From positions 54,615 to 118,614 of the forward strand of contig HF995314.1 of NCBI GenBank assembly GCA_000432275.1: a DNA stretch of 64,000 nucleotides. Direction: 5' to 3'. This DNA is from Proteobacteria bacterium CAG:495. GTDB taxonomy: Bacteria > Pseudomonadota > Alphaproteobacteria > RF32 > CAG-239. The notes under the pieces were generated by a model. That model did not search any database, had not been told where the DNA came from, and saw only the letters and a program-made list of their open reading frames with translations. Both the position numbers and the translations under genes were made by a program. Of the stretch, positions 19,769 to 30,337 are shown piece by piece. Position 1 is the first letter of the stretch; each line of letters opens with the position of its first letter.

Positions 19769-20734
19769 ATGCATATTCTGGTCATCGGCGGCGCCGGGTA
19801 TATCGGCAGCCATGTGGTTAAGGCTCTGCTGGACAAAGGGATGCGGGTCACCGTTTTTGACAACCTCTCCACCGGACTGAAAATCAATTTTTTTGAAAAA
19901 GCCGAATATGTTGTCGGCGATATTCTGAACTATGACGAAATCGCCTCTGCCATGCAGAAGAATGTCGACGGGGTTGTTTTGCTGGCTGCAAAAAAAGCCG
20001 TCGGAGAATCGATGTCGTTTCCGGAAAAATATGCTCTCAACAACATCAGCGGGACAATCAACGTCTTAAACGCGATGAGTGCGCATAATGTCAAAAATCT
20101 GGTATTTTCTTCTTCTGCGGCGGTTTACGGAATGCCCGAATATTTGCCGATTGACGAGCAGCATCCGCTCAATCCCATCAATTTTTACGGTTTTACCAAA
20201 TACGACATGGAAAAATACTTTGAATGGTACGACCGTCTGAAAGGTATAAAATATGTTTCGCTGCGCTATTTTAACGCCGTCGGCTACGACGAGGACGGAG
20301 ATGTCAGAGGCTTGGAAAAGAATCCGCAAAACCTGCTGCCCATCGTGATGGAAACGGCTGTCGGCATACGCGAGAAAATGCAAATTTTCGGCAACGACTA
20401 CGACACCCGCGACGGCACATGCATTCGGGATTACATACACGTTACGGACCTTGCCGCGGCGCACATTGCCGCCTTGGATTTTTTGAGCCGAAAACAGCAA
20501 AGCGAAATTTTTAACCTGGGAACCGAAACGGGTATCAGCGTGTTGGAAATGGTGAATAAAACCGAAGAACTTTTAGGATTGAAAATTAACTATGAATTTG
20601 CGCCGAGACGCCCGGGAGACCCCGCCGTTCTGACCGCTTCCGTCGGCAAAGCCCGTAAAGTTTTAGGCTGGACAGCCACGCACAGCAGCCTTGAAAACAT
20701 TATACTTTCAACTTGGCAAGCATATAAACATTAG
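19769..20734 (+). CDS. galE: UDP-glucose 4-epimerase (extended SDR family)
   Basis: GalE interconverts UDP-glucose and UDP-galactose using bound NAD, supplying galactose for surface polysaccharides. The 321-residue protein has the N-terminal NAD motif GGAGYIGSH (residues 7-15), the catalytic Ser region FSSSAAVYG, the YGFTK form of the YxxxK catalytic pair, and the epimerase signature RDYIHVTDLAAAH. AAGGAG precedes the ATG by 7 bases. Its own promoter diverges from tRNA-Leu. It is slightly shorter than the 338 residues of E. coli GalE but has all key elements. Related UDP-N-acetylglucosamine 4-epimerases cannot be excluded from motifs alone. Confidence 0.92.
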   Translation: MHILVIGGAGYIGSHVVKALLDKGMRVTVFDNLSTGLKINFFEKAEYVVGDILNYDEIASAMQKNVDGVVLLAAKKAVGESMSFPEKYALNNISGTINVLNAMSAHNVKNLVFSSSAAVYGMPEYLPIDEQHPLNPINFYGFTKYDMEKYFEWYDRLKGIKYVSLRYFNAVGYDEDGDVRGLEKNPQNLLPIVMETAVGIREKMQIFGNDYDTRDGTCIRDYIHVTDLAAAHIAALDFLSRKQQSEIFNLGTETGISVLEMVNKTEELLGLKINYEFAPRRPGDPAVLTASVGKARKVLGWTATHSSLENIILSTWQAYKH

Positions 20735-20807
20735 TTATACACAACTTTTTAAGAAAAAATTAAGAATTATATTTAGCACATTCAAAGCCACGATGAGGAG
20801 GACGAGA

Positions 20808-21020
20808 ATGGCCAAAATGAATGTTGCGACTTTTTTGATGGGAAACATCAGCAGCCGGCTTCCCAATGAGCTGGGCGAACACGAACGCGGAATAATCATT
20901 AATCAGATGATAGAAAGCTGGGAAGACCGCAAATACCTGCATCCGCTGCCGCGGCATGAGACCAAACGTTCGGCCAACCATTTTTCAGCCGAATACAATT
21001 GGGGCTTCCGAAAGAATTAG
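20808..21020 (+). CDS. Small unknown protein, 70 residues
   Basis: A perfect AGGAGG at 20796-20801, six bases before ATG 20808, sets this start; in-frame ATGs upstream overlap galE or the ribosome-binding site itself. The product is soluble, begins MAKMNVATFLMGNISSRLPN and has a short helix (GIIINQMIESWED) and a basic, aromatic C-terminus. I do not recognise a family. It converges with flaF, 22 bases away, and follows galE by about 70 bases. No terminator is seen between galE and this gene, so read-through is possible. Confidence 0.7.
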   Translation: MAKMNVATFLMGNISSRLPNELGEHERGIIINQMIESWEDRKYLHPLPRHETKRSANHFSAEYNWGFRKN

Positions 21021-21042
21021 ACGGGACCGCCGGCGGAATTTT

Positions 21043-21408
21043 CTATCCGCCGTTGCCAGCCAGTCCTTTAGCAATATTCATATTGATGTTTATCAATACG
21101 TTAAGTTTTTCGGGAGTTGGGTTAATCAAAATCTCCACAGTTCTTTGGAAAATAAACATTGCCAAGTTCAGAATGCTTCTTCTGACCTCTTCTGGCTGAG
21201 GACAATCCGCTTCGCCCATGGCAGAAGCCAAAATCGTCCACAATTTGCGATTTTTTTCTAACGCTTCATCCAACTCACTTTTACGCTCATCCCAGTTTTC
21301 CATAATTGCATTCAGAGCCGAAGCGGTCCGAATAAGGGCGCGGCTTTCCAATTCTGTCTGCTCAAGCCCTAAAACCTGGTTTTGCGTATAGTTTTGAGAT
21401 GCGTCCAT
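21043..21408 (-). CDS. flaF: Flagellar biosynthesis regulator FlaF
   Basis: FlaF is a small alphaproteobacterial protein needed for flagellin secretion and for coupling flagellin translation to assembly, in balance with FlbT. The 121-residue product shows the family pattern: an N-terminal RALIRTASALNAI helix, a central ALEKNRKLWTILASAM motif, CPQPEEVRRSILNLAMFI, and the very typical ending EKLNVLININMNIAKGL. No flagellin, flbT or other flagellar gene is in the window, so it is an orphan copy here. It stands alone, convergent with the small gene at 20808. Confidence 0.88.
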   Translation of the reverse strand: MDASQNYTQNQVLGLEQTELESRALIRTASALNAIMENWDERKSELDEALEKNRKLWTILASAMGEADCPQPEEVRRSILNLAMFIFQRTVEILINPTPEKLNVLININMNIAKGLAGNGG

Positions 21409-21524
21409 TTATATAATTTTCATCCTTATAAAATGTTTCTTAACCTAATTACAGTATGATGATAACATCGTTTAAGTTACGGAATGGTAAACATCCGCAG
21501 AAAAAAATATTAGGGACGAAACTA

Positions 21525-22415
21525 ATGAAAAAGATTATGTCATTTGGTTTGGCTGCCGCATTTATCGCCGTCAGCATTATGAGCGCACAGGCTATGGTCC
21601 GCTACGAAGACAAGTACCCGAAAAAAATCCGGGAAGTGCGAATCACCGGGTTTATCGACTATGCCCCGTTTGGTTACACCCAGCATCCGGACAGCAAAAT
21701 GCGCGGCAAATTTTTCTCGGTTTATCAGCCGATGATTGATACGTTTCAGAAAGAAAACAATCTGAAAATCATATACAACCTCAAGAAAAACGATTATGAA
21801 GACCTGGTTGCTGCCGTTCGCAGCGGCGACATCGACATGATTTTGGGAATGTATCACGAAACGGAATTATACAAAGGTCTGGAGGCGGTTTATCCGTCAA
21901 TCATGAGCAATCCGATTACGGTTTTTATGCTGCCGAATCGCATTAACGAGGTTCAAAAAATAGAAGACTTGAAAAAGCTGAAAGGCGTCGGCATCACAAA
22001 AGAGCACTACAGCGACTATGTTGCGGAGCAGATTAAACAATATAATCTGGAAATGGTTGACACGCCTTATGAATTGTTTGAACGTTTATTTACCAAAAAA
22101 GCCGATTATATTATGGTCAGCCAGTACTATGGCCTGGTTGAGGCAATCAAACTGGGACTGAGGGAACAAATCAGCATCGCCAAGCAAACCCTTTGGAAGA
22201 TGCCCCTGTTTATCGGCGTCTCAAAGATTTCGCCGCAGCGCAAGCTTATCACCCAGAAACTTACCCGTTTTTCCGAAGATCCGAAAAACCAACAGCTGAT
22301 TGAAGACTATCTCAAACAGATGATTGCCGATTTTGAAAAAGAATACAACGGCGTCGTACCGCCGACTTTCGGCCTGGAAAAAGACGCTCCGCAAAAAAAC
22401 GACGAACAGAAGTGA
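21525..22415 (+). CDS. Periplasmic solute-binding protein (SBP family 3-like)
   Basis: I chose ATG 21525 because it yields a clean signal peptide (MKKIMSFGLAAAFIAVSIMS, cleavage after AQA); an upstream ATG at 21456 would only add a basic leader. The mature part resembles family 3 extracellular solute-binding proteins used by ABC uptake systems for amino acids or similar polar solutes: an early FIDYAPFGYTQHP strand, LVAAVRSGDIDMILGMYH, and a later hinge with ADYIMVSQYYGLVEA. About 296 residues. No permease or ATPase gene is adjacent, so it is an orphan binding protein or serves a sensory or distant transporter. The ligand cannot be inferred. Confidence 0.8.
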   Translation: MKKIMSFGLAAAFIAVSIMSAQAMVRYEDKYPKKIREVRITGFIDYAPFGYTQHPDSKMRGKFFSVYQPMIDTFQKENNLKIIYNLKKNDYEDLVAAVRSGDIDMILGMYHETELYKGLEAVYPSIMSNPITVFMLPNRINEVQKIEDLKKLKGVGITKEHYSDYVAEQIKQYNLEMVDTPYELFERLFTKKADYIMVSQYYGLVEAIKLGLREQISIAKQTLWKMPLFIGVSKISPQRKLITQKLTRFSEDPKNQQLIEDYLKQMIADFEKEYNGVVPPTFGLEKDAPQKNDEQK

Positions 22416-22481
22416 TGTCTGCTTGACCTTTAAAATCTTGCAGGTAGAATAAATTAAACCAGTTTAGAAAAGGCGAATAAC

Positions 22482-23147
22482 ATGGTATTGCTGATACATC
22501 ATCCGGTTTCCCCGCACGCCAGAAAAATCAGAGCATTGATGAGCGAAAAAAAGATGCTGTTCATCCTAAAGGAAGAAGAGCCCTGGAAGCTTTCCGACGA
22601 TGTATACAAACTTAATCCGGCAGGAGAACTTCCGATATTTCTGAGCGACGGCAACGTGGTGGTGGGCAATTACGCAATCACCGAATATCTGGAAGAAACC
22701 GGTTCCGAAGCGCCGATGATAAGCGGCGATGCCAAGCAACGAGCCGAAATCCGCCGTATTACGGAATGGTTTGACAACAAGTTTTACAAAGAGGTCTACC
22801 GCAACATCGTTTACGAAAAGGTGCACAAGCGCTTTGCCCAGGGGAGCGCGCCGGATTCAAAAATTCTGAAAGTAGGCTTAAACAACCTTAACTTTCATCT
22901 TGAATATCTTGACTGGCTGCTGGAACGCCGCACTTATCTGGCAACGGACGAATTTACGCTGGCCGACATTGCCGCCGCAGCGCATTTGTCTATCATCGAT
23001 TATCTCGGCGACGTTCCCTGGGACTTGTACCGCAATGTCAAACTTTGGTATTCCAAGGTCAAATCCCGCCCTTGCTTTAAAGACATCCTCAAGGATAACA
23101 TTCGCGGTATTCTGCCGGCAAAACATTATGCAAATTTAGATTTTTAA
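22482..23147 (+). CDS. fzlA: GST-fold protein, likely FzlA-type cell-division factor
   Basis: This 221-residue protein has a thioredoxin-like N-terminal GST domain (HPVSPHARKIRALMSEKKML, LNPAGELPIFL, NYAITEYLEE) and an all-helical C-terminal GST domain (FTLADIAAAAHLSIIDYL). Its last residues, LPAKHYANLDF, resemble the conserved tail HYADLDF that I recall for FzlA, the alphaproteobacterial GST-like protein that binds curved FtsZ filaments and activates septal wall synthesis. SspA and ordinary GSTs lack this tail. The name rests on that tail and on the lineage; a general GST is the alternative. A lipoprotein gene follows after 9 bases, probably cotranscribed. Confidence 0.7.
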   Translation: MVLLIHHPVSPHARKIRALMSEKKMLFILKEEEPWKLSDDVYKLNPAGELPIFLSDGNVVVGNYAITEYLEETGSEAPMISGDAKQRAEIRRITEWFDNKFYKEVYRNIVYEKVHKRFAQGSAPDSKILKVGLNNLNFHLEYLDWLLERRTYLATDEFTLADIAAAAHLSIIDYLGDVPWDLYRNVKLWYSKVKSRPCFKDILKDNIRGILPAKHYANLDF

Positions 23148-23156
23148 GAGGAAGCA

Positions 23157-23621
23157 ATGAATAAAAAACTGCTGCTGACATTTATGGCCTGCGCCCTGAG
23201 TTCCTGCACTTACTTTCAAAAAGGCGCCGGGCAGGTCGTATATCACTGGGAAAAACCGCATACCGGCGTAGAAAAGTTTTCGCGGGATCATGCCGAGTGC
23301 CTGATGGCGGCAAAGGAATTCAAATTAATGCCGGACTTCCGCTCCTGGTTTTACACCGAAGAGACTAAACTCGACACCCGTGCCGACTGGAAGTCATCTA
23401 AGGGTATCTGGGCTTCTTACGTGCCCTACCCCGGCGCACAGCCGCTCATCGTAAACTCCCGTTATGACGACGACGACATCAGTCCCAAAAATTATCGTAA
23501 ATGTATGCAAAGCAAAGGATACTGGGCAAGGGAGCACGACATCCCGGAAATTACCAACATCAACCTTTACAAAGCTCGTACGCCCTACTTGCGGCAGCCG
23601 TTCAGCTCACCCAATATCTGA
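23157..23621 (+). CDS. Unknown lipoprotein, 154 residues
   Basis: A short signal sequence ends in the lipobox ALSSC with the lipidated Cys at residue 17, followed by Thr/Tyr, so outer-membrane targeting is plausible. The mature protein has scattered cysteines (CLMAAKEF, KCMQSKGYW) and many aromatic residues. The segment NYRKCMQSKGYW resembles the endings of small envelope lipoproteins of unknown role. AGAGGAA precedes the ATG. It probably shares a transcript with the FzlA-like gene upstream. Its last 37 bases overlap, tail to tail, the end of the outer-membrane channel gene on the other strand. Confidence 0.75.
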   Translation: MNKKLLLTFMACALSSCTYFQKGAGQVVYHWEKPHTGVEKFSRDHAECLMAAKEFKLMPDFRSWFYTEETKLDTRADWKSSKGIWASYVPYPGAQPLIVNSRYDDDDISPKNYRKCMQSKGYWAREHDIPEITNINLYKARTPYLRQPFSSPNI

Positions 23622-25027
23622 GGCAGAGTTTGGGGACAATAACCGCCGCCCACCGCTTTGTAAAAAGTGACGATGTTTTGATAAATTGCAGCATTGCTGG
23701 CTATCAGGGTGTTTTCGGATTCAAGGAGGTTTTGCTGCGAAGTCAGGACATCGCTGAAGTCTATCAACCCCTGTTTGTATTTTTCCAGCGTTAGCGACGC
23801 GACTTCTTTCTGAGCCGTCACCGCTTCGTTTGAAGAACTGTTGCGTTCATATTCCTGCTCCAGCGCAACCACGGCATTGCGAATTTCCGCCGCAGCGTTC
23901 AGCAGCGCAGACTGGTACTGATACATTTTTTCACGCGTTGCAGATTTTTGCAATTCGACGTTTTCGCTTAGCTGTCCCCAATGGAACAAAGGAAGTCCGA
24001 TTGCGGGCGAAATGCTGTACATATCATGCGAACTGCTTATCAGACTTGACAAGTTTCGAGACTGATAACCGAGAAAACCGCTGATGCTGACCGAGGGAAA
24101 AAGCTCTGCAATCGCCTGGCCGATTTTGGCATTCTGGGCAACAAGCTGCTGTTCGGTTATACGCACGTCGGGACGGTTACGGATGACCGATACGGGAAGG
24201 TTGTACAGCTGTTGAATATCATAATCAAAACGGCGGCGGACAAGATTGCGGGAAGCATCTTCGACATCGGCATTCAACTCTCCGGGCAATTTTCCGACCA
24301 AAATGGCCAAAGCATTGCGGTAGGCCTCGAGTTGCGCCTTTAGCTGCGGAATGAGAGCCTGCGTCGTTTCAACAATGTAGCGCGATTGGTTCAAGGCGAC
24401 GTCATCAGCCAATCCGGCTTCGTTTTTGGCTTTTACCAGCTCATATATGTCTTGTTGCAGCTTGAGATTGCGTTCGGAAATACGCAGCTGTTCCTGAGCA
24501 CGGCGCAGGTTAAAATAGTTATTGGCTATTTCCGCCGTCAGTGTCAGTTTGACGTTATCGAGGTTTGAGGCTGCCGCTCGCACCAAAGCCTGAGAACTTT
24601 CGGTCAACCTGCGGCCGCCGCCCCAAATGTCGAGTTCCCAGCTGGCATCCAATCCGGTCTGATAATAGTCAGTAGTAATCGGAACGCCGTAACTGACCGA
24701 ATCTTTCACCTTATGATAACTGCCGTCAATATCGAGCATCGGAAAATTATTTACGGCATTAATACGCAAACTGTTGCGCGACTGGCGCAAATTTTCAACC
24801 GCGGCAGAAACGTCAGGATTATGCTGTAACCCCTGAAGCACCATACGGTTCAGCAAAGTATCGTTAAACCGGCGATACCATTCGCGTTCTACCGGCTGCG
24901 CAACTTCATTCAACCGCAGGGACGCGCTAATCGCCTTGTCGGTATAGATTTCCGGTCGGCGGTAATCCGGGCCAAGGGTGCAAGACGACAGCAATGCCAA
25001 AGAAAACAGCGAAAAATATCTACGCAT
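23585..25027 (-). CDS. Outer-membrane efflux channel lipoprotein (OprM/NodT family)
   Basis: I set the start at 25027: GGAGG lies just upstream and the frame then begins with a lipoprotein signal [16 protein letters not shown], Cys at residue 16, followed by the family motif [10 protein letters not shown] longer in-frame start at 25213 would lie inside the permease gene. The 480 residues contain the duplicated TolC/OprM fold: long alpha-helical segments ([20 protein letters not shown], then repeated Gln/Leu/Lys-rich coiled-coil segments). It forms the outer-membrane exit duct for the RND pump encoded directly upstream, whose stop overlaps this start by 8 bases, implying translational coupling. 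Confidence 0.93.
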   Translation of the reverse strand: MRRYFSLFSLALLSSCTLGPDYRRPEIYTDKAISASLRLNEVAQPVEREWYRRFNDTLLNRMVLQGLQHNPDVSAAVENLRQSRNSLRINAVNNFPMLDIDGSYHKVKDSVSYGVPITTDYYQTGLDASWELDIWGGGRRLTESSQALVRAAASNLDNVKLTLTAEIANNYFNLRRAQEQLRISERNLKLQQDIYELVKAKNEAGLADDVALNQSRYIVETTQALIPQLKAQLEAYRNALAILVGKLPGELNADVEDASRNLVRRRFDYDIQQLYNLPVSVIRNRPDVRITEQQLVAQNAKIGQAIAELFPSVSISGFLGYQSRNLSSLISSSHDMYSISPAIGLPLFHWGQLSENVELQKSATREKMYQYQSALLNAAAEIRNAVVALEQEYERNSSSNEAVTAQKEVASLTLEKYKQGLIDFSDVLTSQQNLLESENTLIASNAAIYQNIVTFYKAVGGGYCPQTLPQILGELNGCRK

Positions 25028-28000
25028 TTTTGCCTCCTTTACCATTTTTTGCGGCCGTTGACGGGGTATAGCTGATGCCGAGGCGATTACCCTTCTTTTT
25101 GACCTCAGCCTGGATCTCGGCTTCTTCCCGGCCATGACCCGACCATTCCTTAATGCTCTCAAACAGTGCAAACAACGCGGGAATGAAAATAATTCCAATG
25201 AACGTGGCCGCAATCATTCCGAAAAAGACCGAGGTTCCGATGGCAATTTGGCTGGACGCACCGGCGCCGGTGGCAATAATCATCGGGAACACGCCGAGAA
25301 TAAAAGTCAACGCCGTCATCAAAACCGCCCGGAACCTTTCTCCGGCGCCTTTCTTCGACGCTTCAAGGATAGATGCTCCGTCATCCCGGTAAGCCTTGGT
25401 AAATTCAACAATTAAGATGGCGTTTTTGGCGGCAAGGCCGATAAGCATAATCAATCCCAGCTGAGCATAGATGCTGAGAGACTGTCCCATCAGATGAAGC
25501 CCGGCTATGGCTCCGAAGATAGCAAACACGGTTGAGAACATTACGGCAAAGGCCAGCATCCAGCTTTCGTACAAAGCAACCAGAAACAAATAGCAAAAGA
25601 CAAGAGCCAGTGCAATCAAGAAAGTCGCCAGGCCGGCGGCCTCAACCTCCTGCAAGCTCAATCCGGTCCAGGCAATGGTGTAGCTCTTGGGCAGAATTTT
25701 CGCGGCAATATCCCTGATGCCGTCAATGGCGGTACCGGTACTTACACCGGTTTTTGAACTGGCAACAATAGAGGCATTGCTGTACTGGTTATAACGATAA
25801 ATGATTTTCGGAGAAACCGTGGTTTTAACCGTTGCAAAACTGTCTACCCGCACCAAGGTCCCGTCAGAAGAAGGCACATACAGTTTGCGTACATCCTCGA
25901 TATTGCGGCGAAACGGGAAATCAGCCTGGATAATCACTTTGTTTACCTGCCCGCTCAAGGTAATGTTATTGACATAACGAGAGCCCAGATTATTTTGCAG
26001 AGCCTCAAACAAATTAGACACCGGCACCTTAAAAGATTCCAACTTGGTGCGGTCTATGTCCAAATACACGTGGGGCGTATCAGATGTGTAGGTCGAAAAG
26101 GCATAAGCCAAATCAGGAGAGCGGTTTAACTCCATCAAAAACCGTTCCAGGTTTGCAAAAAGTTCCGATGGCGGCGTATTGCCGTCGGTAGCCAGCAATT
26201 CCAGAGACAAGCCGCTGCTTTGTCCGACACCGGGAATCGAAGGCGGTGCAAAAAAATTGACTTCAGCTCCGGGCGTTTTTCCGAAACGTTCCGACAATTG
26301 TTCGGTCAGCGCTTCGATTGACAACGATTTTGACTTGCGTTTTGCCCAATCGTCCAAACCGACGACGCCCAGAGCGACGTTTTCACCACCGCCGCCGAGC
26401 AGCGAATAACCGGCAACTGAAATAAAATATTTAATTCCCTTCATTTTCAACGCCTGTTCGGAAATCTCCGCCAACGTCCGGTTGGTTTGGTTAATTCCGG
26501 CCGTATCTCCCAGCTGAATGTTGGCAAAAATGATTCCCTGGTCTTCTTCCGGCAGAAACGACGTAGCCGTCAGTTTAAAACCCAGCCCGACGACGGCAAT
26601 GGTTATCAGAACCACAACCGCAGTCAGTTTCACATATGCGGAAAAATAACCGACGACATCCAGATATTTTTGTTTGAAAAAGTCTATCGTATCATCAAAC
26701 CATTTAAAAAAACCGTGCGGATTTTCCTGTTTGTCGCCGCGCAGGAAAATGGCGCAAAGCGAAGGGCTAAGCGTCAGGGCATTAAAGGCGGAAAAAACGA
26801 CCGCGGTAGCAATGGTTACGGCAAACTGCTGATAAATCTTTCCGGTTATGCCGGCCATCAGTCCAACGGGAATAAATATCGACAGCAGAACAAACGTGGT
26901 GGCGATAATAGCGCTGGCAATCTGCTGCATCGCCTTGATTGAGGCCGTTTTGGAATCCATTTTTTCATAAACCATAAGATACTGGACGCGTTCCACCACG
27001 ATGATGGCGTCATCCACAACCAGCCCGATTGCCAAAATCATTGCAAACAGGGTCAGAATATTAATATCGAACCCGAGGATGTAGATAACCGCAAAAGTCG
27101 CAATCAAGGAAACCGGAATGGTAATTAACGGTATCAGCGTCGTTTTGAACTTTTGGAGAAAAACGTAAGTAACCAAAACGACAAGACTGAAAGTGATGAC
27201 CAGCGTTTCGACAATGCTCTGGATGGAAGCCCGGACATAATCGGTAGAATCGTATGCAACGCGAAACTCCATATCTTCAGGAAAGGTTTTGGCCAGCACT
27301 TCAATTTCTTTTTTTACATCGTTCATTATGTTGAGGGAATTGGAATTCGGCGTCTGGCTCAAACCGATAATGACGGCGGGCGCATTATCAAAATGGGCCA
27401 CCATATTATAACTGTCCGCTCCCAATTCAATCCGGGCGACATCTTTGAGGCGGACTATTCCCCCGTTAGAATCGGTGGTAACCACAATATTTTTGAAATC
27501 TTCAACATTATTCAGCAATCCCTTGGCGGTCAAAGACAAAACCACTCCTGCACTTTGGGGACTGGGCGCAGCACCGATTTCGCCGATGGAGGCCTGAATG
27601 TTTTGGGAGGAAATCGCGTTTACGATATCCGTACTGTTTAAACCGAGCGCGGCAAGCTTGTCAGGATTAAGCCACACGCGCATGGAATACTGCGGCCCGT
27701 AGATGGAAACATCGCCGATGCCGGGAACACGCGCCAGCGGATTTTGAATATTGGTATAGGCGAAATTGCTCAGGTACAAATCGTCATAAGTTTTGTTCGG
27801 AGAGCGTAAAACAAGCATACCCAATATGTTCGACATCTGCGTCTTTACGGTAACGCCTTCCTTTTGCACCAGTTCCGGGAGCTGCGACATCACCTGGGAA
27901 AGGCGGTTTTCAACTTTGACCTGAGCGATATCGGCATCGGTTCCGACATCAAAGGTGATTGTCAGCGTATAAGTTCCGTCGTCGTCTGAAGTTGAAGACA

Positions 28001-28235
28001 TATAAAGCATTCCCTCTACGCCGTTAATCTGGTTCTCAATCGGAACGGCGACGGTATCGACCAACACCTGAGCGTTTGAACCGGGATACGAGGTTTGCAC
28101 CACAATCTGCGGCGGCGTAATCTGCGGATACTGGGAGACCGGCAAAACGGCAATGGCAAGCAGTCCCAGCAAAATCATAACAATGGATATGACGCCGGCA
28201 AATCGCGGCTTATCGATAAAAAATTCCGAGAACAT
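25020..28235 (-). CDS. RND multidrug efflux permease (AcrB/MexB type), second system
   Basis: At 1,071 residues this is a second HAE-1-family pump, slightly longer than the one at 5747-8857 because of a basic C-terminal tail of about 25 residues ([20 protein letters not shown]). It has the N-terminal [14 protein letters not shown], the proton-relay Asp pair in [13 protein letters not shown], the partner Lys in [15 protein letters not shown], and the two periplasmic porter loops. Its start overlaps the adaptor stop by one base (TAATG) and its end overlaps the channel start by 8 bases, so adaptor, permease and channel form one tightly coupled operon. No regulator is adjacent, unlike the first system. 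Confidence 0.97.
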   Translation of the reverse strand: MFSEFFIDKPRFAGVISIVMILLGLLAIAVLPVSQYPQITPPQIVVQTSYPGSNAQVLVDTVAVPIENQINGVEGMLYMSSTSDDDGTYTLTITFDVGTDADIAQVKVENRLSQVMSQLPELVQKEGVTVKTQMSNILGMLVLRSPNKTYDDLYLSNFAYTNIQNPLARVPGIGDVSIYGPQYSMRVWLNPDKLAALGLNSTDIVNAISSQNIQASIGEIGAAPSPQSAGVVLSLTAKGLLNNVEDFKNIVVTTDSNGGIVRLKDVARIELGADSYNMVAHFDNAPAVIIGLSQTPNSNSLNIMNDVKKEIEVLAKTFPEDMEFRVAYDSTDYVRASIQSIVETLVITFSLVVLVTYVFLQKFKTTLIPLITIPVSLIATFAVIYILGFDINILTLFAMILAIGLVVDDAIIVVERVQYLMVYEKMDSKTASIKAMQQIASAIIATTFVLLSIFIPVGLMAGITGKIYQQFAVTIATAVVFSAFNALTLSPSLCAIFLRGDKQENPHGFFKWFDDTIDFFKQKYLDVVGYFSAYVKLTAVVVLITIAVVGLGFKLTATSFLPEEDQGIIFANIQLGDTAGINQTNRTLAEISEQALKMKGIKYFISVAGYSLLGGGGENVALGVVGLDDWAKRKSKSLSIEALTEQLSERFGKTPGAEVNFFAPPSIPGVGQSSGLSLELLATDGNTPPSELFANLERFLMELNRSPDLAYAFSTYTSDTPHVYLDIDRTKLESFKVPVSNLFEALQNNLGSRYVNNITLSGQVNKVIIQADFPFRRNIEDVRKLYVPSSDGTLVRVDSFATVKTTVSPKIIYRYNQYSNASIVASSKTGVSTGTAIDGIRDIAAKILPKSYTIAWTGLSLQEVEAAGLATFLIALALVFCYLFLVALYESWMLAFAVMFSTVFAIFGAIAGLHLMGQSLSIYAQLGLIMLIGLAAKNAILIVEFTKAYRDDGASILEASKKGAGERFRAVLMTALTFILGVFPMIIATGAGASSQIAIGTSVFFGMIAATFIGIIFIPALFALFESIKEWSGHGREEAEIQAEVKKKGNRLGISYTPSTAAKNGKGGKNA

Positions 28236-29425
28236 TATTTATTCTCCTTTGCCTTTGCAGACGGCGACACTACATTCAATTTGATTTTAACATTTTCCGG
28301 CAAGCGTCCGACTTTGTCCAAGACCAGATATTCGTCCTTGGCAAAACGATTGCCGAGAACATATCCGTCGTCAAGAGAGGCAACTATTTTGACCGGCGTT
28401 TTATATAGCTTGCTGCCGCGCACGGTATAGATGTAATTGCCCGAAGCATCCATCGTTACCAAATTTTGCTTTACCACATAGGCGTCCGGCATCGTACGTT
28501 CGACCAAAACGTCTACATATGCGTTGGCGACCAATATTTTGTCGGGATTGGGAAAATCGGCGTAAATAGCAATAGAATTTGTTGCCCGGTCAATTTCATT
28601 GGCGGTAAAACGAAACTCTCCGTTATACGGATACTGCAAACCGCCGGCCAGCTTAAGACGAATGTTCTCTCCGGCAAAAAGCCGCTCGCGGTTACGGGCG
28701 GTTTCATCCAGATATTCTTTGTCGGTGATAGAAAAGACAACCCGTATGGGATCATACTGTATTATTTTCAGCAACGGCTGCGAAGCCGGCGACACATAAT
28801 TTCCGCGCGTCAGATCGACATTGCCTACAATACCGTCAATCGGGGCCTGCAACAGCGTATAATCGTAATTGACACGGGCCTGTTCCCGGTCAGCCTTGGC
28901 CTGAGACAAAGCCCCCTGAGCTGCCAGATATTTCGCTTTGGCATTATCGATTTCCGTTTTGGAAATAGCTTTGGCTCCGGCTTTTTTTATTCGCTGATAA
29001 TAAACGCTTGCATTGTTAAAATCCGCCTGAGCCTGGGTGACCGAAGCATTGGCGGCGTCAAGACGGGCTTTGTATTCATCCGGCTGAATGAGAATCAGGT
29101 TATCGCCGGCTGATACCTCCTGCCCTCCCTCTACCCAGACTGTTTCCAGATAACCGCTAATCTGGGGAACGACTTCAACGGATTTGACCGGGGTAACATA
29201 ACCGATGTATTGGTTTGAAAAAGTTACCTCACGAGGCTGCAGAGGCATTACGTTCAAAACCATTTCATTGGAAGGCGCCGGCGAAGTTTTGCTGTGTCCG
29301 GACCGCGGCCACAGCATATAGACGGCAGTTGCCGCTGCAATTATAATCAGCACCAGCAGCAAGCGGCTGTAAAACTTTTTCTCAATATCTCCGGTAATCG
29401 GCTGACTTTTTTGCTTTTTCGGCAT
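28235..29425 (-). CDS. RND efflux periplasmic adaptor, second system
   Basis: This 396-residue membrane fusion protein has one N-terminal anchor (about residues 22-41, [17 protein letters not shown]). A split lipoyl domain ([21 protein letters not shown] and [20 protein letters not shown]) brackets an alpha-hairpin (about 110-180), followed by beta-barrel and membrane-proximal domains. It links its permease to the OprM-like channel encoded in the same operon. AGGGGA precedes the ATG. It differs clearly in sequence from the first adaptor, so the two systems are separate paralogs rather than a recent duplication. It is the first gene of its operon; the upstream 85 bases are AT-rich and presumably hold the promoter. 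Confidence 0.95.
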   Translation of the reverse strand: MPKKQKSQPITGDIEKKFYSRLLLVLIIIAAATAVYMLWPRSGHSKTSPAPSNEMVLNVMPLQPREVTFSNQYIGYVTPVKSVEVVPQISGYLETVWVEGGQEVSAGDNLILIQPDEYKARLDAANASVTQAQADFNNASVYYQRIKKAGAKAISKTEIDNAKAKYLAAQGALSQAKADREQARVNYDYTLLQAPIDGIVGNVDLTRGNYVSPASQPLLKIIQYDPIRVVFSITDKEYLDETARNRERLFAGENIRLKLAGGLQYPYNGEFRFTANEIDRATNSIAIYADFPNPDKILVANAYVDVLVERTMPDAYVVKQNLVTMDASGNYIYTVRGSKLYKTPVKIVASLDDGYVLGNRFAKDEYLVLDKVGRLPENVKIKLNVVSPSAKAKENK

Positions 29426-29511
29426 GACATCCCCTGCATAAAGTTTGTTTCTTTGACGATTAAACTTTAAATAAGCGGGATTTGCCTGTATTCAAGATAA
29501 GAAATTTAAGA

Positions 29512-30285
29512 TTACACCGACCTAATCATTTCCAAAAGGGCACCGAGGGAATGGTTGACCTCTGCCAAATCAGACTGGCTTTGCAGCCGGTGGTTGCCAT
29601 GTTTCAGCAACTTGACCGTCACTTTTTCAGAGGTCAGCCTGTCGGCGATTTCCAAAGCCCGCTTCCAGGGAACGCAGGCATCTTCCTGTCCGTGCAGCAG
29701 CTGAACGGGGCAATTGATTTCCAAAGGCTTGTCCAACAACGAGTTTTGGCGGCAGGAATCAATCAGTTTTTTGGTAAAGACATATGAGAAGTCTTTGGTA
29801 CCGAACTCCAGACTTTCACCGCTTTCCAGCTTTGCAATCTGCTCCTCATTAAACGCATATGCATACAAATCTTTCTGATACTCGGGAGCCGCCGCAAGAC
29901 CTATCAGCCCTTTGACCCGTTCCGGACGTTCACGGGCGGCAATCAACGACAACCAACCGCCGATGGAAGAACCCACCATCAGCACGTCTCCCTCAACCAG
30001 CGTGTCTATCACTTCAAGCGTCTGCCGTTTCCAGACGTTAAAATCAGCTTTGGCATAGTTTGCAATGTCCGAACCGTGTCCGGCAAGCTCGAATCGCAAA
30101 AAGTCCAAACCGGCCGACAAAACCATTGCCTTAATTGCCTCGGGCTTTTCGCCCCAGGGGGAGGAACAAAGCCCGTGAAGATAGACAACCGTTAATTTCG
30201 GCGTATTTTTGTTAATGTTTGCGGTTTTTGCTTGGCTGTACTCAAATTCCGTTGTAAATTGGGTTTCATACGTGTAAAGTGGCAT
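29512..30285 (-). CDS. Alpha/beta hydrolase (esterase/lipase-like, cytoplasmic)
   Basis: I chose ATG 30285, preceded by AGGGGA, giving 257 residues; longer frames extend into the divergent glycosyltransferase gene. The fold is a small alpha/beta hydrolase: an oxyanion strand and loop VVYLHGLCSSPWGEKPEAI, a nucleophile elbow MVGSSIGGWLSL (GxSxG, Ser about residue 110), an Asp region VQLLHGQEDACVPW and a His in LLKHGNHRLQ. The LHG..SS motif resembles YqiA/UPF0227 and RBBP9-like serine hydrolases. No signal peptide. The substrate is unknown. It is transcribed divergently from the GT4 gene at 30338. Confidence 0.85.
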   Translation of the reverse strand: MPLYTYETQFTTEFEYSQAKTANINKNTPKLTVVYLHGLCSSPWGEKPEAIKAMVLSAGLDFLRFELAGHGSDIANYAKADFNVWKRQTLEVIDTLVEGDVLMVGSSIGGWLSLIAARERPERVKGLIGLAAAPEYQKDLYAYAFNEEQIAKLESGESLEFGTKDFSYVFTKKLIDSCRQNSLLDKPLEINCPVQLLHGQEDACVPWKRALEIADRLTSEKVTVKLLKHGNHRLQSQSDLAEVNHSLGALLEMIRSV

Positions 30286-30337
30286 AAAACAGAATCCCCT
30301 GCGATTAGTTAAATTTGATAAGGATAGTAAAGTTAAT

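Noticed and set aside
23585..23621. Frameshift suspected where convergent genes overlap (also 53154-53197)
   Set aside because: Both members of each pair have intact family features or plausible ends; short tail-to-tail overlaps are normal in dense genomes.
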